Notes: a model not told the origin generated them from the letters alone. A stretch of 64,000 nucleotides of DNA from Pseudomonas trivialis (GCF_001439805.1 NZ_JYLK01000001.1:434001-498000); one strand, 5' to 3'. Numbered from the stretch's first letter, positions 1 through 11,302 are shown. Program-made: numbers and translations.

Positions 1-1
1 C

Positions 2-223
2 TACCTGCTCAAGCCGGAAGTGATGGCGTCGATCACCAACAGCGTGCGTTTCCCGAACGGTAACGAGAAGGCTACCGCACTGGTCGATAAAGACATCACC
101 AGTGACCCGGGCATCTACCCGCCAGCGGACGTGCAAGCCAAGCTGTACGCGATTGCCGACCTGCCGGCCGCTACCCAGCGCGAGATGACGCGCAGCTGGA
201 CCAAGATCAAGTCGGGCAAGTAA
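2..223 (+). CDS. spuD: polyamine ABC transporter substrate-binding protein, C-terminal part (SpuD/PotF family)
   Basis: Only the last 73 codons are in the window; the 5' part lies to the left. The reading frame is open from base 2 and ends at TAA 221-223. The tail (YLLKPEV..., ending [12 protein letters not shown]) is closely similar to the tail of the next gene (YLLQPEV..., ending [12 protein letters not shown]), so the two are tandem paralogs. In P. aeruginosa the same arrangement is spuD (putrescine-preferring) followed by spuE (spermidine-preferring), periplasmic binding proteins that feed one inner-membrane importer. The spuD assignment rests on gene order and on the paralog; which polyamine it binds cannot be judged from this fragment. 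Confidence 0.85.
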   Translation, partial: YLLKPEVMASITNSVRFPNGNEKATALVDKDITSDPGIYPPADVQAKLYAIADLPAATQREMTRSWTKIKSGK

Positions 224-235
224 GCCCTGCTACCC

Positions 236-263
236 GTGGGAGGGCACGAACGCCCTCCCGCAC
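236..263 (+). terminator. intercistronic hairpin between the two binding-protein genes
   Basis: GTGGGAGGGC and GCCCTCCCGCAC form a stem of about 10 bp around the loop ACGAAC, 13 nt after the spuD stop. No T-run follows, so this is not a classic intrinsic terminator. It is more likely an mRNA-stabilising or attenuating hairpin that lets the upstream binding protein be made in excess over the downstream genes. That role is inferred. Confidence 0.5.
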
Positions 264-311
264 ATCAATTAAATGAAAGAAAGTTTTGCCGGATCGGTTT
301 ATCGAAGGTAA

Positions 312-1469
<1,158 letters not shown>

Positions 1470-1534
1470 CGCTCAACCTATCCAGGGTTCGCCCGCATTG
1501 GGCGAACTGCACTCTTTTTTTGGGAGTTTCGTAA

Positions 1535-2673
<1,139 letters not shown>

Positions 2674-2677
<4 letters not shown>

Positions 2678-3594
2678 ACACAAAAAAACTCAAGCGGCGC
2701 TTGAACCGCCTCGTCCCCAGTGGCAAGCAGGTGGTCATCGGGATTCCGTTCCTGTGGCTGTTCCTGTTTTTCGCACTGCCGTTTTTCATCGTGTTGAAAA
2801 TCAGCTTTGCCGAAGCCGATGTGGCGATCCCGCCGTACACCGAGATCTACACCTACGTTGAGCAGAAGCTGCAAGTGGTGCTGAACCTGGCCAACTACAG
2901 CTTGCTGGCGGGGGATGAGCTGTACATCGCCGCTTACCTCGGCTCGCTGAAAATGGCGTTTTTCAGCACGCTGCTGTGCCTGCTGGTCGGTTACCCGATG
3001 GCCTACGCCATCGCCACCGCGCGCAAAGAGATGCAGACCGTGCTGGTGCTGCTGATCATGATGCCGACCTGGACCGCGATCCTGATCCGCGTGTATGCGT
3101 GGATGGGCATCCTCAGCAACAACGGTCTGCTCAATGGCTTCCTGATGTCCATGGGGCTGATCAGCGAGCCGCTGCAGATCCTCAACACCAACATTGCGGT
3201 GTATATCGGCGTGGTCTATTCGTACCTGCCGTTCATGATCCTGCCGCTGTACGCCAACCTGGTTAAGCACGATCAGAGCCTGCTGGAAGCCGCATCCGAT
3301 CTGGGTTCGAGCACCTTCAACAGCTTCTGGAAAATCACCGTGCCGCTGTCCAAGAACGGCATCATTGCCGGTTGCATGCTGGTGTTTATCCCGGTGGTGG
3401 GCGAGTTCGTGATCCCCGAACTGCTCGGCGGCCCGGAAACCCTGATGATCGGTAAAGTGCTGTGGCAGGAATTCTTCAATAACCGTGACTGGCCGGTGGC
3501 GTCCGCCCTGGCGGTGGTGATGCTGGCGATCCTGATCGTGCCGATCATCCTGTTCAACCGCAGCCAGGCCAAAGAGCTGGAGGGCAAGATATGA
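2674..3594 (+). CDS. spuG: polyamine ABC transporter permease 1
   Basis: A 306-aa inner-membrane permease of the PotB/PotH type with about six hydrophobic segments. The first is FLWLFLFFALPFFIVLKISF near residue 30. The EAA loop that docks on the ATPase is seen at EAASDLGSSTFNSFWKITVP. The ATG at 2674 overlaps the ATPase stop (ATGA) and gives the normal basic N-terminus MNTKKLKRRL; a longer open frame from 2638 would add 12 residues read from within the ATPase gene and is not favoured. It pairs with the next permease to form the membrane channel. Confidence 0.94.
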
Positions 3595-4475
3595 AACGCT
3601 TTCGTTTCTCCAGCTTCATGCTGGTCGCAGGCTTGTTGTTCATCTACTTGCCGATGCTGATCCTGGTGATCTACTCGTTCAACGAATCCAAGCTGGTGAC
3701 GGTGTGGGGCGGTTGGTCGATCAAGTGGTACGTGGGCCTGCTGGACAACACCCAGTTGATGGGCTCGGTGGCGCGCTCGCTGGAAATCGCCTGCTACACG
3801 GCGGTGGCGGCAGTGGCGCTGGGTACGCTGGCGGCCTTCGTGCTGACACGCATCAGCCAGTTCAAGGGCCGCACGCTGTTCGGCGGCCTGGTCACCGCGC
3901 CGCTGGTGATGCCCGAAGTGATCACCGGTCTGTCGTTGTTGCTGCTGTTCGTGGCGATGGCGCAACTGATCGGCTGGCCTCAGGAGCGTGGCATCGTCAC
4001 CATCTGGATCGCCCACACCACCTTCTGTGCGGCGTACGTGGCGGTGGTGGTGTCGGCGCGCCTGCGTGAGCTGGACCTGTCGATTGAAGAAGCGGCGATG
4101 GACCTGGGCGCACGGCCGTGGAAGGTGTTCTTCCTGATCACCATCCCGATGATCGCGCCGTCGCTGGCGGCGGGCGGCATGATGTCGTTTGCGCTGTCGC
4201 TGGACGACCTCGTGCTGGCCAGCTTCGTGTCGGGGCCGGGTTCGACCACCTTGCCGATGGAAGTGTTTTCGGCGGTGCGCCTGGGGGTAAAACCCGAGAT
4301 CAACGCCGTGGCGAGTCTGATTCTGTTGGCGGTGTCGCTGGTGACGTTTCTGGTGTGGTTCTTCAGTCGGCGTGCCGAAGAGCATCGCAAGAAGGCGATC
4401 CAGCAAGCCATCGAAGAAGCGGCGGCGGAGGGCTGGCAGCAGCCAGACAAGCGTCGCGCGCCGGCTCCGATTTAA
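3591..4475 (+). CDS. spuH: polyamine ABC transporter permease 2
   Basis: A 294-aa inner-membrane permease of the PotC/PotI type. It begins MKRFRFSSFMLVAGLLFIYL with a first membrane helix and has about six helices in all. The EAA loop reads EEAAMDLGARPWKVFFLITIP. The gene overlaps the preceding permease by ATGA, closing a tightly coupled spuFGH block. The hydrophilic tail after about residue 265 (RRAEEHRKKAIQQAIEEA) is cytoplasmic. A paired REP hairpin follows the stop, probably separating it from the convergent hacB. Confidence 0.94.
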   Translation: MKRFRFSSFMLVAGLLFIYLPMLILVIYSFNESKLVTVWGGWSIKWYVGLLDNTQLMGSVARSLEIACYTAVAAVALGTLAAFVLTRISQFKGRTLFGGLVTAPLVMPEVITGLSLLLLFVAMAQLIGWPQERGIVTIWIAHTTFCAAYVAVVVSARLRELDLSIEEAAMDLGARPWKVFFLITIPMIAPSLAAGGMMSFALSLDDLVLASFVSGPGSTTLPMEVFSAVRLGVKPEINAVASLILLAVSLVTFLVWFFSRRAEEHRKKAIQQAIEEAAAEGWQQPDKRRAPAPI

Positions 4476-4478
4476 CGT

Positions 4479-4562
4479 GTGGGAGGGGGCTTGCTCCCGA
4501 TTGCAGGGTGTCAGTCAATTGAAGTGAGAGACTGACCCACTGCTATCGGGAGCAAGCCCCCT
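4479..4562. repeat. REPIN: two inverted REP sequences between spuH and hacB
   Basis: The left arm GTGGGAGGGGGCTTGCTCCC and right arm ATCGGGAGCAAGCCCCCT are inverted around a short spacer that itself contains CAGTCAATTG/TGAGAGACTG-like complementarity. Paired REPs of this kind are mobilised by RAYT-type transposases in Pseudomonas. Here the element sits between two convergent genes and could act as a bidirectional transcription barrier. Confidence 0.85.
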
Positions 4563-4641
4563 GGTTGTATGTGTTGGCCAATTTAACCGGGGATTTGACC
4601 CTCTTTGAGGCACCGGTTTGAGAGTACCCCTCGACCAATGC

Positions 4642-6996
4642 CTATCGCGCTGGCAGCAGCTTGAGCGTGCCGCGCGTGTTGGCGGTGACTTCCTCGTCGG
4701 TGAAGTGCGCCTGTTCGTAACCGCCCTCGATGTAGGTTTGTGCCTGGTCGCTGTAATGCGCGTCGAACGGCACGCCGCTTTGCCCGACCGGGTTGATGGT
4801 GAGGGCGTGGGCGGCGTCGGCGAAGTCGATCAGGCGTCGGGTGGAGGGGCCGTAGGTGACGGGCCAGGGCGCCGGGCCGATATTGGCTGACTGGTTGTTC
4901 GGTACTTCGTGGGTGCCGGGCGCCGCGAACGGGCCGACGTTGACGATCTGGTCCAGCGGCTTTTGCGAGCCCAGCGGATGGCCGTGGGTCAAGGTGTGCG
5001 CCTTGCCCCATTGCCACTGCGTCGGGTCGTCGCCGAATGTAGCCTTGAGATGGCTCAGGCTGTTGTCCCACGCGCGCTTGACGGTGTCGGCGCGCTGGCC
5101 GTCCCACCAGGGCGAGTCCGCGGACGCAGCCAGGCGTGGCAGCGCGGCGTCGATCACGCGGGTGCTGAGCAGGGTCTTGAACAGTGCGTCGCCGAGTTTG
5201 GGGTGGAAGGCCGCCTCGGCCAGGTTGAACAGAAACTGGTTGAACAGCGTGGCGCTGGTGGAATCGAGCGGGTAATCGCCTTTCCACGCCGCCAGTTGTT
5301 CCACCAGCTGCAACTGGGCCGGGTCCTTGACCACCTCGCGCAGCACCGGCAACAGCGGCGCCAGCAGGCGCGGGCCGAACGCCGTGGTGGTGCCCAGTTG
5401 CAGAGCCTGGCTGTTGGTGACGTTCCACTTCACGCTGTTGTCGCTCAGCTGCGCATTCAACTGCTGGCCACGGTCGGGCAGGTTGTAATAACCAGGGATT
5501 TCCATCCCCGTGGGCGATACCGGCTGGGCATTGGCGGACACCACGTAACCCCGCGCCGGGTTCTCTTCCTGCGGGTTGGCGCTGAACGGGTAGAAGCCCA
5601 ATTTGTCGCCTTCCTGTGTGCTGCCGTCGAGGATCATCCCGGCATTCACGCCCGGCGGCCGCATCGGCAATTGCGCCGCCGCCCACCAGCCGATGTCGCC
5701 CTTGGCATTGGCCCACACGATGTTCAGACCCGGCGCCGACACTTTGGAAGACGCCGCGCGCGCCTTGGCCAGGGTGTCGGCGCGGTTGAGTTCGTAGAAG
5801 CCTTCGAGGCTGCGGTTGTCGGTGTCGAGAAACGCCCACCACATGGCAATCGGCGTGGTGCCGCTGTTGTCGCCGAGCACACTGTTGATGATCGGGCCGT
5901 GGGGCGAGCGGTGCAGGGTGAGGGTGACCGGCTCCTGGCCCTTGACTGCAATCTGCTGTTCGCTGCGGGTCATGTCGACCCATTGGCCGTGGTACCAGAC
6001 CTGGTTGGGGTTGTCCGGGTTGGTCTTCTCGGCGATCAGGTCGAGGTCATCGTTCTGGAACATGGTCAGGCTCCAGCCGAAGTCCAGGTTGTGCCCCAGA
6101 AACGCCATCGGCGACAACGCGTTGTGGTAGCCGTACAGCTCAAAGCCCGGCGCCGACAGCTGCGCCTCGTACCACACCGCCGGCACCGAAAAACGAATAT
6201 GCGGGTCGCCCGCCAGCAACGGCTTGCCGCTCTGGGTGCGGCTGCCACTGATGGCCCAGGCGTTGCTGCCTTCGAACTGCGGCAAACCGTTGTCAGCCAG
6301 GGCCTGATCGCTCAACCGGGCAAGGGCGCCGAGGTGTTGCCAGTCGCTGTCTGCCAGGTTCAGGGCGCCCCTGGGTTGCCAGTCGAGGTCGAAGACCTTC
6401 AGGTAGTCGCTGCCCAACCGGTCGTGGATATAGGTCAGCAACGGTTCGGTACGAAACGCGGCGGCAAAGCTGTAGGCCATGTACCCGGCAACGCTGACGC
6501 TGTCCTCGGCGGTGAACGACCGCTTGGTAATGCCCAGCATGTCGAACTCCAGGGGGCTGGGGTGGCCGGCCTGATACTGGTTGATGCCGTCGAGGTAGGC
6601 TTGCAGGGCTTTCCAGGTCGCGGACTCGTGGTCCATGTGCGCCACGTAGTCAGCGGCGCGCTCGCGAATGCGCAGGCTGCGAAACAGCTTGTCGGTCTCC
6701 AGCAGTTTGGGCCCCAGCACCTCGGCCAGTTCGCCACGGGCCAGGCGCCGCATCATCTCCATCTGGAACAGCCGGTCCTGGGCCTGCACATAGCCGAGGG
6801 CGCGATACAGATCGGCCTCGTTGCCGGCGCGAATGTGCGGCACGCCACGCTCGTCATAGCGCACCGTGACCGAGCCTTGCAGGTTGGCCAGCGTCTGCGT
6901 GCCCTGGCGGGTCGGCTGTTTGCTGTAGACATAGCCGCCAACGCCGGCCATGACGGCGACAATCAGCAGGGCAAGCACGATCAGGCTGCGTTTCAT
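4642..6996 (-). CDS. hacB: acyl-homoserine lactone / penicillin acylase family amidase (HacB-like)
   Basis: A 784-aa N-terminal-nucleophile hydrolase of the penicillin amidase family. An N-terminal signal anchor (MKRSLIVLALLIVAVMAGVG) directs it to the periplasm. The precursor should be self-cleaved before the Ser of EGSNAWAISG (residue 244), giving an alpha subunit, a spacer and a beta subunit that starts with the catalytic Ser. The conserved C-terminal NPVGQSGVPFDAHYSD is present. ATG 6996 is chosen because AAGGAC precedes it; an upstream TTG at 7023 would add nine residues. In P. aeruginosa the gene directly after spuH (PA0305, hacB) encodes a quorum-quenching acylase that cleaves long-chain acyl-homoserine lactones; order and length fit. 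The substrate is inferred, since relatives can also cleave beta-lactams. Confidence 0.88.
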   Translation of the reverse strand: MKRSLIVLALLIVAVMAGVGGYVYSKQPTRQGTQTLANLQGSVTVRYDERGVPHIRAGNEADLYRALGYVQAQDRLFQMEMMRRLARGELAEVLGPKLLETDKLFRSLRIRERAADYVAHMDHESATWKALQAYLDGINQYQAGHPSPLEFDMLGITKRSFTAEDSVSVAGYMAYSFAAAFRTEPLLTYIHDRLGSDYLKVFDLDWQPRGALNLADSDWQHLGALARLSDQALADNGLPQFEGSNAWAISGSRTQSGKPLLAGDPHIRFSVPAVWYEAQLSAPGFELYGYHNALSPMAFLGHNLDFGWSLTMFQNDDLDLIAEKTNPDNPNQVWYHGQWVDMTRSEQQIAVKGQEPVTLTLHRSPHGPIINSVLGDNSGTTPIAMWWAFLDTDNRSLEGFYELNRADTLAKARAASSKVSAPGLNIVWANAKGDIGWWAAAQLPMRPPGVNAGMILDGSTQEGDKLGFYPFSANPQEENPARGYVVSANAQPVSPTGMEIPGYYNLPDRGQQLNAQLSDNSVKWNVTNSQALQLGTTTAFGPRLLAPLLPVLREVVKDPAQLQLVEQLAAWKGDYPLDSTSATLFNQFLFNLAEAAFHPKLGDALFKTLLSTRVIDAALPRLAASADSPWWDGQRADTVKRAWDNSLSHLKATFGDDPTQWQWGKAHTLTHGHPLGSQKPLDQIVNVGPFAAPGTHEVPNNQSANIGPAPWPVTYGPSTRRLIDFADAAHALTINPVGQSGVPFDAHYSDQAQTYIEGGYEQAHFTDEEVTANTRGTLKLLPAR

Positions 6997-7145
6997 GGAC
7001 GGTCCTTGGTCAGTCGCCTTCAAAGGTCATCGAAGTCTAATGGGTTTGGCGATGAAATGCCGATTGCCGCCTCGACAGCCGAGGTTCAAGTGGCCCGCCC
7101 CCCGCTGGGGCACTATGGCGCGGGATACTTTCGAGCTTTTTTGCC

Positions 7146-8252
7146 ATGACCTGCGCCCTGCAACCGTTGCCCGCCCCGCTGCGTCCCGAGGTTGCCTATA
7201 CCGGCTGCCTGGAAGCGCCCTCGCTGATTGCAGGTTTTTTGCGGCACCCGCCGGTGGGGTTTGACGCACGGGTTTCCCATCAGGGCCTGCCGTATTTCTT
7301 CACCCCCTTCGACCTGCTGACCACCGCCGACGACGCCTTCGTGGAACGTGTGCGCGGCTGGCCAGGCTACGGGCTCTGGCATGCCTGGCTGCGGATCGAC
7401 AGCTGCTTTGTGGGCACCACCGTCAGCGAATATGCGCCGTTCCCCCAGGGCGTGTCGCCCCAGGACCTTGCCCAGTGGCTGCAACATGAATGCGCGCCGC
7501 AACGTGCGCTCACCATCGTCAAGGACGTGCCGTGCAACTCGCCGCTGCTGAGCGAGGCCGACAACCACTACGCGCAAGCCCTGATCAATGAGTGCACACG
7601 TCGCGGCTTCATCAGCCTGGAAGGCCAGGCGCTGGCGTATGTGCCGATCAACTTCAGCGGCGTCGACGACTACCTCGCGCGTCTGTCCCACAGCCGTCGC
7701 CGCAATATCCGGCGCAAACTGCGCAGCCGTGAGGCGCTGCACATCGAAGTGCTGCAAACCGGCGACGCGCGCTTCAACGACGACGCCTGGCTGGCGCGCC
7801 TCTACGGGCTGTACCGCGCGGTATACGACCAGAGCGAGATCCATTTTGACCTGCTCACCCCGGCGTTCTTTACCGAACTGCTGCGCGATGCTCACAGCCA
7901 GGGGCGTGTGTTCTGTTACTGGCACTGCGACGAACTGGTCGGCTACAACCTGTGCTACGTGCAGGACGGCAAGCTGCTCGACAAGTACATCGGCCTCAAC
8001 TACCCGCTGGCGCTGGACTTCAACCTGTACGTGGTCAGCTGGTTCGTGAACCTGGAATACGCCATTGCCCAGGGCCTGGATTTTTACGTGGCGGGCTGGA
8101 CCGACCCTGAGGTCAAGGCCAGCCTCGGCGCCAGCTTCACCTTCACCCGCCATCTGGTGTGGGTGCGCAACCCGCTGCTGCGCAAGCTGGGCAACCGCTG
8201 GCGTCATCACTTTGAAAGCGACACCCAATGGCATCAGGAGCACACATCATGA
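7146..8252 (+). CDS. FemAB-like GNAT family acyltransferase
   Basis: A 368-aa cytoplasmic protein. The C-terminal two thirds look like a FemAB/GNAT fold: the basic stretch SHSRRRNIRRKLRSR (about residues 180-195) is typical of the family's acceptor-binding region, followed by FCYWHCDELVGYNLCYVQ and DKYIGLNYPLALDFNLY, which match the acetyltransferase beta-strand pair. The substrate is unknown. The stop overlaps the ATG of the next gene (ATGA), so the two proteins are probably made together. The start is an ATG with only a weak ribosome-binding site. No membrane segment or signal peptide is seen. I assign the fold by motif and not the reaction. Confidence 0.7.
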   Translation: MTCALQPLPAPLRPEVAYTGCLEAPSLIAGFLRHPPVGFDARVSHQGLPYFFTPFDLLTTADDAFVERVRGWPGYGLWHAWLRIDSCFVGTTVSEYAPFPQGVSPQDLAQWLQHECAPQRALTIVKDVPCNSPLLSEADNHYAQALINECTRRGFISLEGQALAYVPINFSGVDDYLARLSHSRRRNIRRKLRSREALHIEVLQTGDARFNDDAWLARLYGLYRAVYDQSEIHFDLLTPAFFTELLRDAHSQGRVFCYWHCDELVGYNLCYVQDGKLLDKYIGLNYPLALDFNLYVVSWFVNLEYAIAQGLDFYVAGWTDPEVKASLGASFTFTRHLVWVRNPLLRKLGNRWRHHFESDTQWHQEHTS

Positions 8253-9127
8253 CGGCCCTGACACCGCTGATCCTCGATTTTGACGGGGCCGTGAGTGACA
8301 TTCCCGGTGCGGTGCACCTGCCGTTACAGGCCTGGCAGGAAACCATCCGCTTTGGCTGTCGCTGGAAGCAATTCCACGCGCTGGAAAAAGCCCTGGATGC
8401 GCGAATGCCCGACGAGCATGGCTGTGTGTTCACTGGCAGCGGCGACTATCACCACCTCAGTCATCTGCTGCTCAAGCGCCTGCCCACGCAGCAGAAATTC
8501 CAGTTGATCATCTGCGACAACCACCCCGACAACATGCGCTACCCGTTCGGCATCCACTGCGGTTCATGGGTCTACTGGGCCAGCCGTCTGCCGCAGGTCG
8601 AGCATGTGCATGTGCTGGGTATCGGCTCGCAGGACATTGGCCTGGGCCACGCCTGGGAAAATCACTGGTCGCCGCTGCTCAAGGGCAAGCTGACTTACTG
8701 GAACGTCAACGTCGATACGCGCTGGATGAAGTGGGTGGGCTGTGGCCGCGGCAATCGCGCCTTCAGCCATGCCGATGCGCTGATGAGCGCGTTTCTGGCG
8801 CAGTTTGATCGAGCGCTGCCGGTGTACCTGTCCATCGACAAGGACGTGCTGAGCCCGGACGTGGTGAACACCAATTGGGATCAGGGTGAGTTTCTGGAGC
8901 ATCACCTGGCGGCATTGATCGACGCCTGTCAGGGCCGGGTTATCGGCGCCGATATTACTGGCGACGTGTCCGAATACCATTATCAGGGTGCGTTCAAGCG
9001 TTGGTTGAGTGCGTCGGACGGTCAGGTGGCGCTACCGCCGGATCAGGTGCGGATCTGGCAGCAGCAACAGAACGCGCTGAACGCGCGGCTGGTCAGGCAG
9101 ATTCATCAAGGTTGGGCTGCCAGGTAG
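8249..9127 (+). CDS. arginase/ureohydrolase-fold family protein
   Basis: A 292-aa protein with degenerate but ordered counterparts of the arginase metal motifs: GSGDYHH (63-69, compare GGDH), DNHPD (90-94, compare DAHxD) and SIDKDVLSPD (195-204, compare SxDxDxxDP). The dinuclear metal site may therefore be kept, while the flanking sequence is not that of a classic arginase, agmatinase or formiminoglutamase. The start at 8249 is fixed by AGGAG at 8236-8240 and by the ATGA overlap with the upstream acyltransferase gene. Its 3' end overlaps the convergent transporter gene by 35 bp. Substrate unknown; hydrolysis of a C-N bond is a reasonable guess given the fold. Confidence 0.65.
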   Translation: MTALTPLILDFDGAVSDIPGAVHLPLQAWQETIRFGCRWKQFHALEKALDARMPDEHGCVFTGSGDYHHLSHLLLKRLPTQQKFQLIICDNHPDNMRYPFGIHCGSWVYWASRLPQVEHVHVLGIGSQDIGLGHAWENHWSPLLKGKLTYWNVNVDTRWMKWVGCGRGNRAFSHADALMSAFLAQFDRALPVYLSIDKDVLSPDVVNTNWDQGEFLEHHLAALIDACQGRVIGADITGDVSEYHYQGAFKRWLSASDGQVALPPDQVRIWQQQQNALNARLVRQIHQGWAAR

Positions 9128-9506
9128 CGCCTTTTTTCTCGGGGCTTTCCTGGCGCGCCAGGCACAGAATGCCCGCCACGATCAGCAGGCCGCCGATGAC
9201 CTTGGGAATTGTCAGCGTGTCGTTGAACAGCCACACCGACACCAGCGTCACGCTGATCAGCTCCAGATAGGACGCCGCGAACGCCGGGCCGATGGGCGCG
9301 TGTTTCATCAAGGTCATCCAGGTGAAGAACGCACCGATATAGCCGACGAACGCGCCGTAGATCCAGGGGTGGCCAAACACGCGGACCAGCCAGGCCACAT
9401 CCATCGCCAGGGGTTCGGCGTGGATCGAGGCGTACTTGAAACTGACCTGGGCCAGGGTGTCGAAAAAGATCAGCGAGAGAAAACCAAGGATATAAAAACG
9501 TTTCAT
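9093..9506 (-). CDS. small four-helix DMT/EamA-type membrane protein, second of a pair
   Basis: A 137-aa inner-membrane protein with four predicted helices; it resembles half of an EamA/DMT transporter or the ArnE/ArnF and SMR proteins. The first helix is MKRFYILGFLSLIFFDTLAQ, and the last, VIGGLLIVAGILCLA, is the usual DMT end. The ATG at 9506 overlaps the last base of the upstream partner's stop (TGATG), so a heterodimer is likely. Substrate unknown. The 3' end runs 35 bp into the convergent arginase-fold gene. Confidence 0.75.
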   Translation of the reverse strand: MKRFYILGFLSLIFFDTLAQVSFKYASIHAEPLAMDVAWLVRVFGHPWIYGAFVGYIGAFFTWMTLMKHAPIGPAFAASYLELISVTLVSVWLFNDTLTIPKVIGGLLIVAGILCLARQESPEKKGATWQPNLDESA

Positions 9507-9862
9507 CAACCGAACCCCACAACGACAGTGCCCAGGGCGATCAGCAGGATGCCGATCAAGCGCCATTTGGTCAGGCTTTCCTTGAACCACAGGCGGCCGG
9601 CAATCATGATCACCACGATATTGAACGAGCCCAGCATCACCGCCACCGACAACGGCACCAGCGACAGAAAGGCCAGCCACAGCACGAACTCGATCACGTA
9701 GAGGCCGATGCCGATCCAGAACCAGTGGCGCGCCAGCATGTGGCGCCAGTGGGCCATGCCGGAAAATTCCGCACTGTTGGTGGCGGCGGCCTTGAAGGCC
9801 AGTTGGCCGGACGTATCAACGATGACGTTGAGAATCCAGAGGATGAAAGTCAGTTGGCTCAT
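9506..9862 (-). CDS. small four-helix DMT/EamA-type membrane protein, first of a pair
   Basis: A 118-aa protein with four hydrophobic segments, ending KWRLIGILLIALGTVVVGFG. Length and pattern match half-size DMT transporters (SMR, ArnE/F) that work as dimers. It is followed without a gap by a similar gene, an arrangement typical of paired small transporters. ATG at 9862. No ligand-specific motif can be read. Confidence 0.75.
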   Translation of the reverse strand: MSQLTFILWILNVIVDTSGQLAFKAAATNSAEFSGMAHWRHMLARHWFWIGIGLYVIEFVLWLAFLSLVPLSVAVMLGSFNIVVIMIAGRLWFKESLTKWRLIGILLIALGTVVVGFG

Positions 9863-9961
9863 GGGGTCTGTGCGGTGGTCTGGGAGCGGCCAACATACCG
9901 CAGCCGGACGTCGCGGTTTTCGAAGTTCGCCGGCGCAACAGCCTACGTTCAGGTTGCCTGT

Positions 9962-10267
9962 TCAGGGCGCAACACTGGCCGAACTCCACGAGCAATAGCA
10001 GCCCACCGCGAGGGTGTGGGTGGCGTTGACCTCGCGGCCGCCCTCCAGCGCCTGCAGGATCGGTTCGATAAAACTGTTACCGGCGTTGCACGTGAGCCCT
10101 TCGCTGTACGGCCCGAAGTAGGCGAGCTTGCCGCTGCGGTCCCAGATACCCACGGCCGGGCTGGCCGGCATTTGGTCGGCGCCGGGCAGCGCGTCGAGGG
10201 CTTTGAGCGCCAGCAGGTGGGCGGGCAACTGGCCGGCGAACAGGGCGGAACGGTAGGGCTGTCGCAT
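9962..10267 (-). pseudogene. DUF6436-type thioredoxin-like protein, N-terminally truncated remnant
   Basis: An open frame of 101 codons whose sequence ASPAVGIWDRSGKLAYFGPY, then SEGLTCNAGNSFIEPILQAL and THTLAVGCYC, looks like the C-terminal half of Pseudomonas DUF6436 proteins. From memory these are about 180-190 aa, with a membrane anchor and a thioredoxin-like first half that carries a Cys pair. Both are missing here: a stop lies 12 nt upstream of the ATG and no matching sequence is seen in other frames before 10367. It is most likely a decayed gene; a short functional protein is possible but less likely. Confidence 0.6.
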
Positions 10268-10366
10268 TCGGATCGATCCTCAAGGGTCGCGTAGCTTGCC
10301 ATGCCTGCCTCGACAGATGAATATCGCAGCTCGATCTTCATCTTCACCGTGAGTCTGGAACCCTTT

Positions 10367-11302
10367 ATGCCTGTCACCTTTGACCCCGATCACCTGCGCG
10401 CGAGTCTGCGCCCGTTGGTGGATGCGCAACCGCTGTCAGCCGAGGCGCGGGTGTACCAGCGCTTCTACGGGCTCGACTTGCCTTCGCGCAAGGTGGTGAG
10501 CCGTCTGGGGCGCTTCGAGGTGGACGGGTTCGAGGTGGTGGCGCAGGTATGGTGGCCGCCGGTGCCGGTGGCGACGATGTTTCTGTTTCATGGCTTCTAT
10601 GACCACATGGGGCTGTATCGGCATGTGGTGGACTGGGCGCTGGAACAGGGTTTTGTAGTAATCGCCTGCGATCTGCCCGGGCACGGTCTGTCCAGCGGCA
10701 CGCGCGCCAGCATCGATGATTTCGCGGTGTATCAGCACGTGGTGCATGGGTTGTTCGAGCAGGCCCGCGCGTTGCACGTGCCGCAGCCCTGGCACCTGTT
10801 CGGGCAAAGCACCGGCGGCGCGGTGGTGGTGGACCACTTGCTCAGCCACGGCGCCGACAGCCCGGCCCAGGGCAAGGTCCTGCTGCTGTCCCCGTTGGTG
10901 CGTCCGCGTGCCTGGGGCTGGTCGCAGCTCAGCTATTACCTGCTGCGGCCATTCGTCAAAGGCATCGCGCGGCGGTTCAGCGAAAACACCCACGACCCCG
11001 AATTCAAACCGTTTCTTGAAGCCGATCCGCTGCAACCCCGGCAACTGCCTACCGCCTGGGTGGGGGCGCTGGTGCAATGGATCAAGCGCATCGAAGCGGC
11101 GCCACGCAGCGCAAGGCGAGTGGTGATTGTGCAGGGCGAGGAGGACATGACGGTGGACTGGCAGCACAATCTGCAGGTGCTGCGCAGCAAGTTCGAACAA
11201 CCCGAGGTGCTGATGCTGCCCAGGGGCAGGCATCACCTGGCCAATGAGATTGCGCCGATTCGCGACGAGTACTTCCGTTATTTGACGGACCACCTGAAGT
11301 AA
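10367..11302 (+). CDS. alpha/beta hydrolase (monoacylglycerol-lipase/lysophospholipase-like)
   Basis: A 311-aa serine hydrolase of the Hydrolase_4 group. The nucleophile elbow is GQSTGG with Ser148. The oxyanion region FLFHGFYDHMG (72-82) and DLPGHGLSSG are typical of monoglyceride-lipase and lysophospholipase relatives. The acid is probably the Asp in VQGEEDMTVD and the base the His in LPRGRHHLANE. No signal peptide, so cytoplasmic. ATG 10367 is preferred over an ATG at 10301 because the longer version adds 22 residues absent from the fold. A natural substrate cannot be named. A REP-like terminator follows. Confidence 0.82.
   Translation: MPVTFDPDHLRASLRPLVDAQPLSAEARVYQRFYGLDLPSRKVVSRLGRFEVDGFEVVAQVWWPPVPVATMFLFHGFYDHMGLYRHVVDWALEQGFVVIACDLPGHGLSSGTRASIDDFAVYQHVVHGLFEQARALHVPQPWHLFGQSTGGAVVVDHLLSHGADSPAQGKVLLLSPLVRPRAWGWSQLSYYLLRPFVKGIARRFSENTHDPEFKPFLEADPLQPRQLPTAWVGALVQWIKRIEAAPRSARRVVIVQGEEDMTVDWQHNLQVLRSKFEQPEVLMLPRGRHHLANEIAPIRDEYFRYLTDHLK

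Noticed and set aside
4909..7149. A 746-codon open frame on the plus strand opposite hacB
   Set aside because: It mirrors the real gene in an antisense frame, as is common at this GC content; the translation is low-complexity (Gln/Gly/Arg/Val-rich) and resembles no protein family, while the minus-strand frame is a clear acylase.
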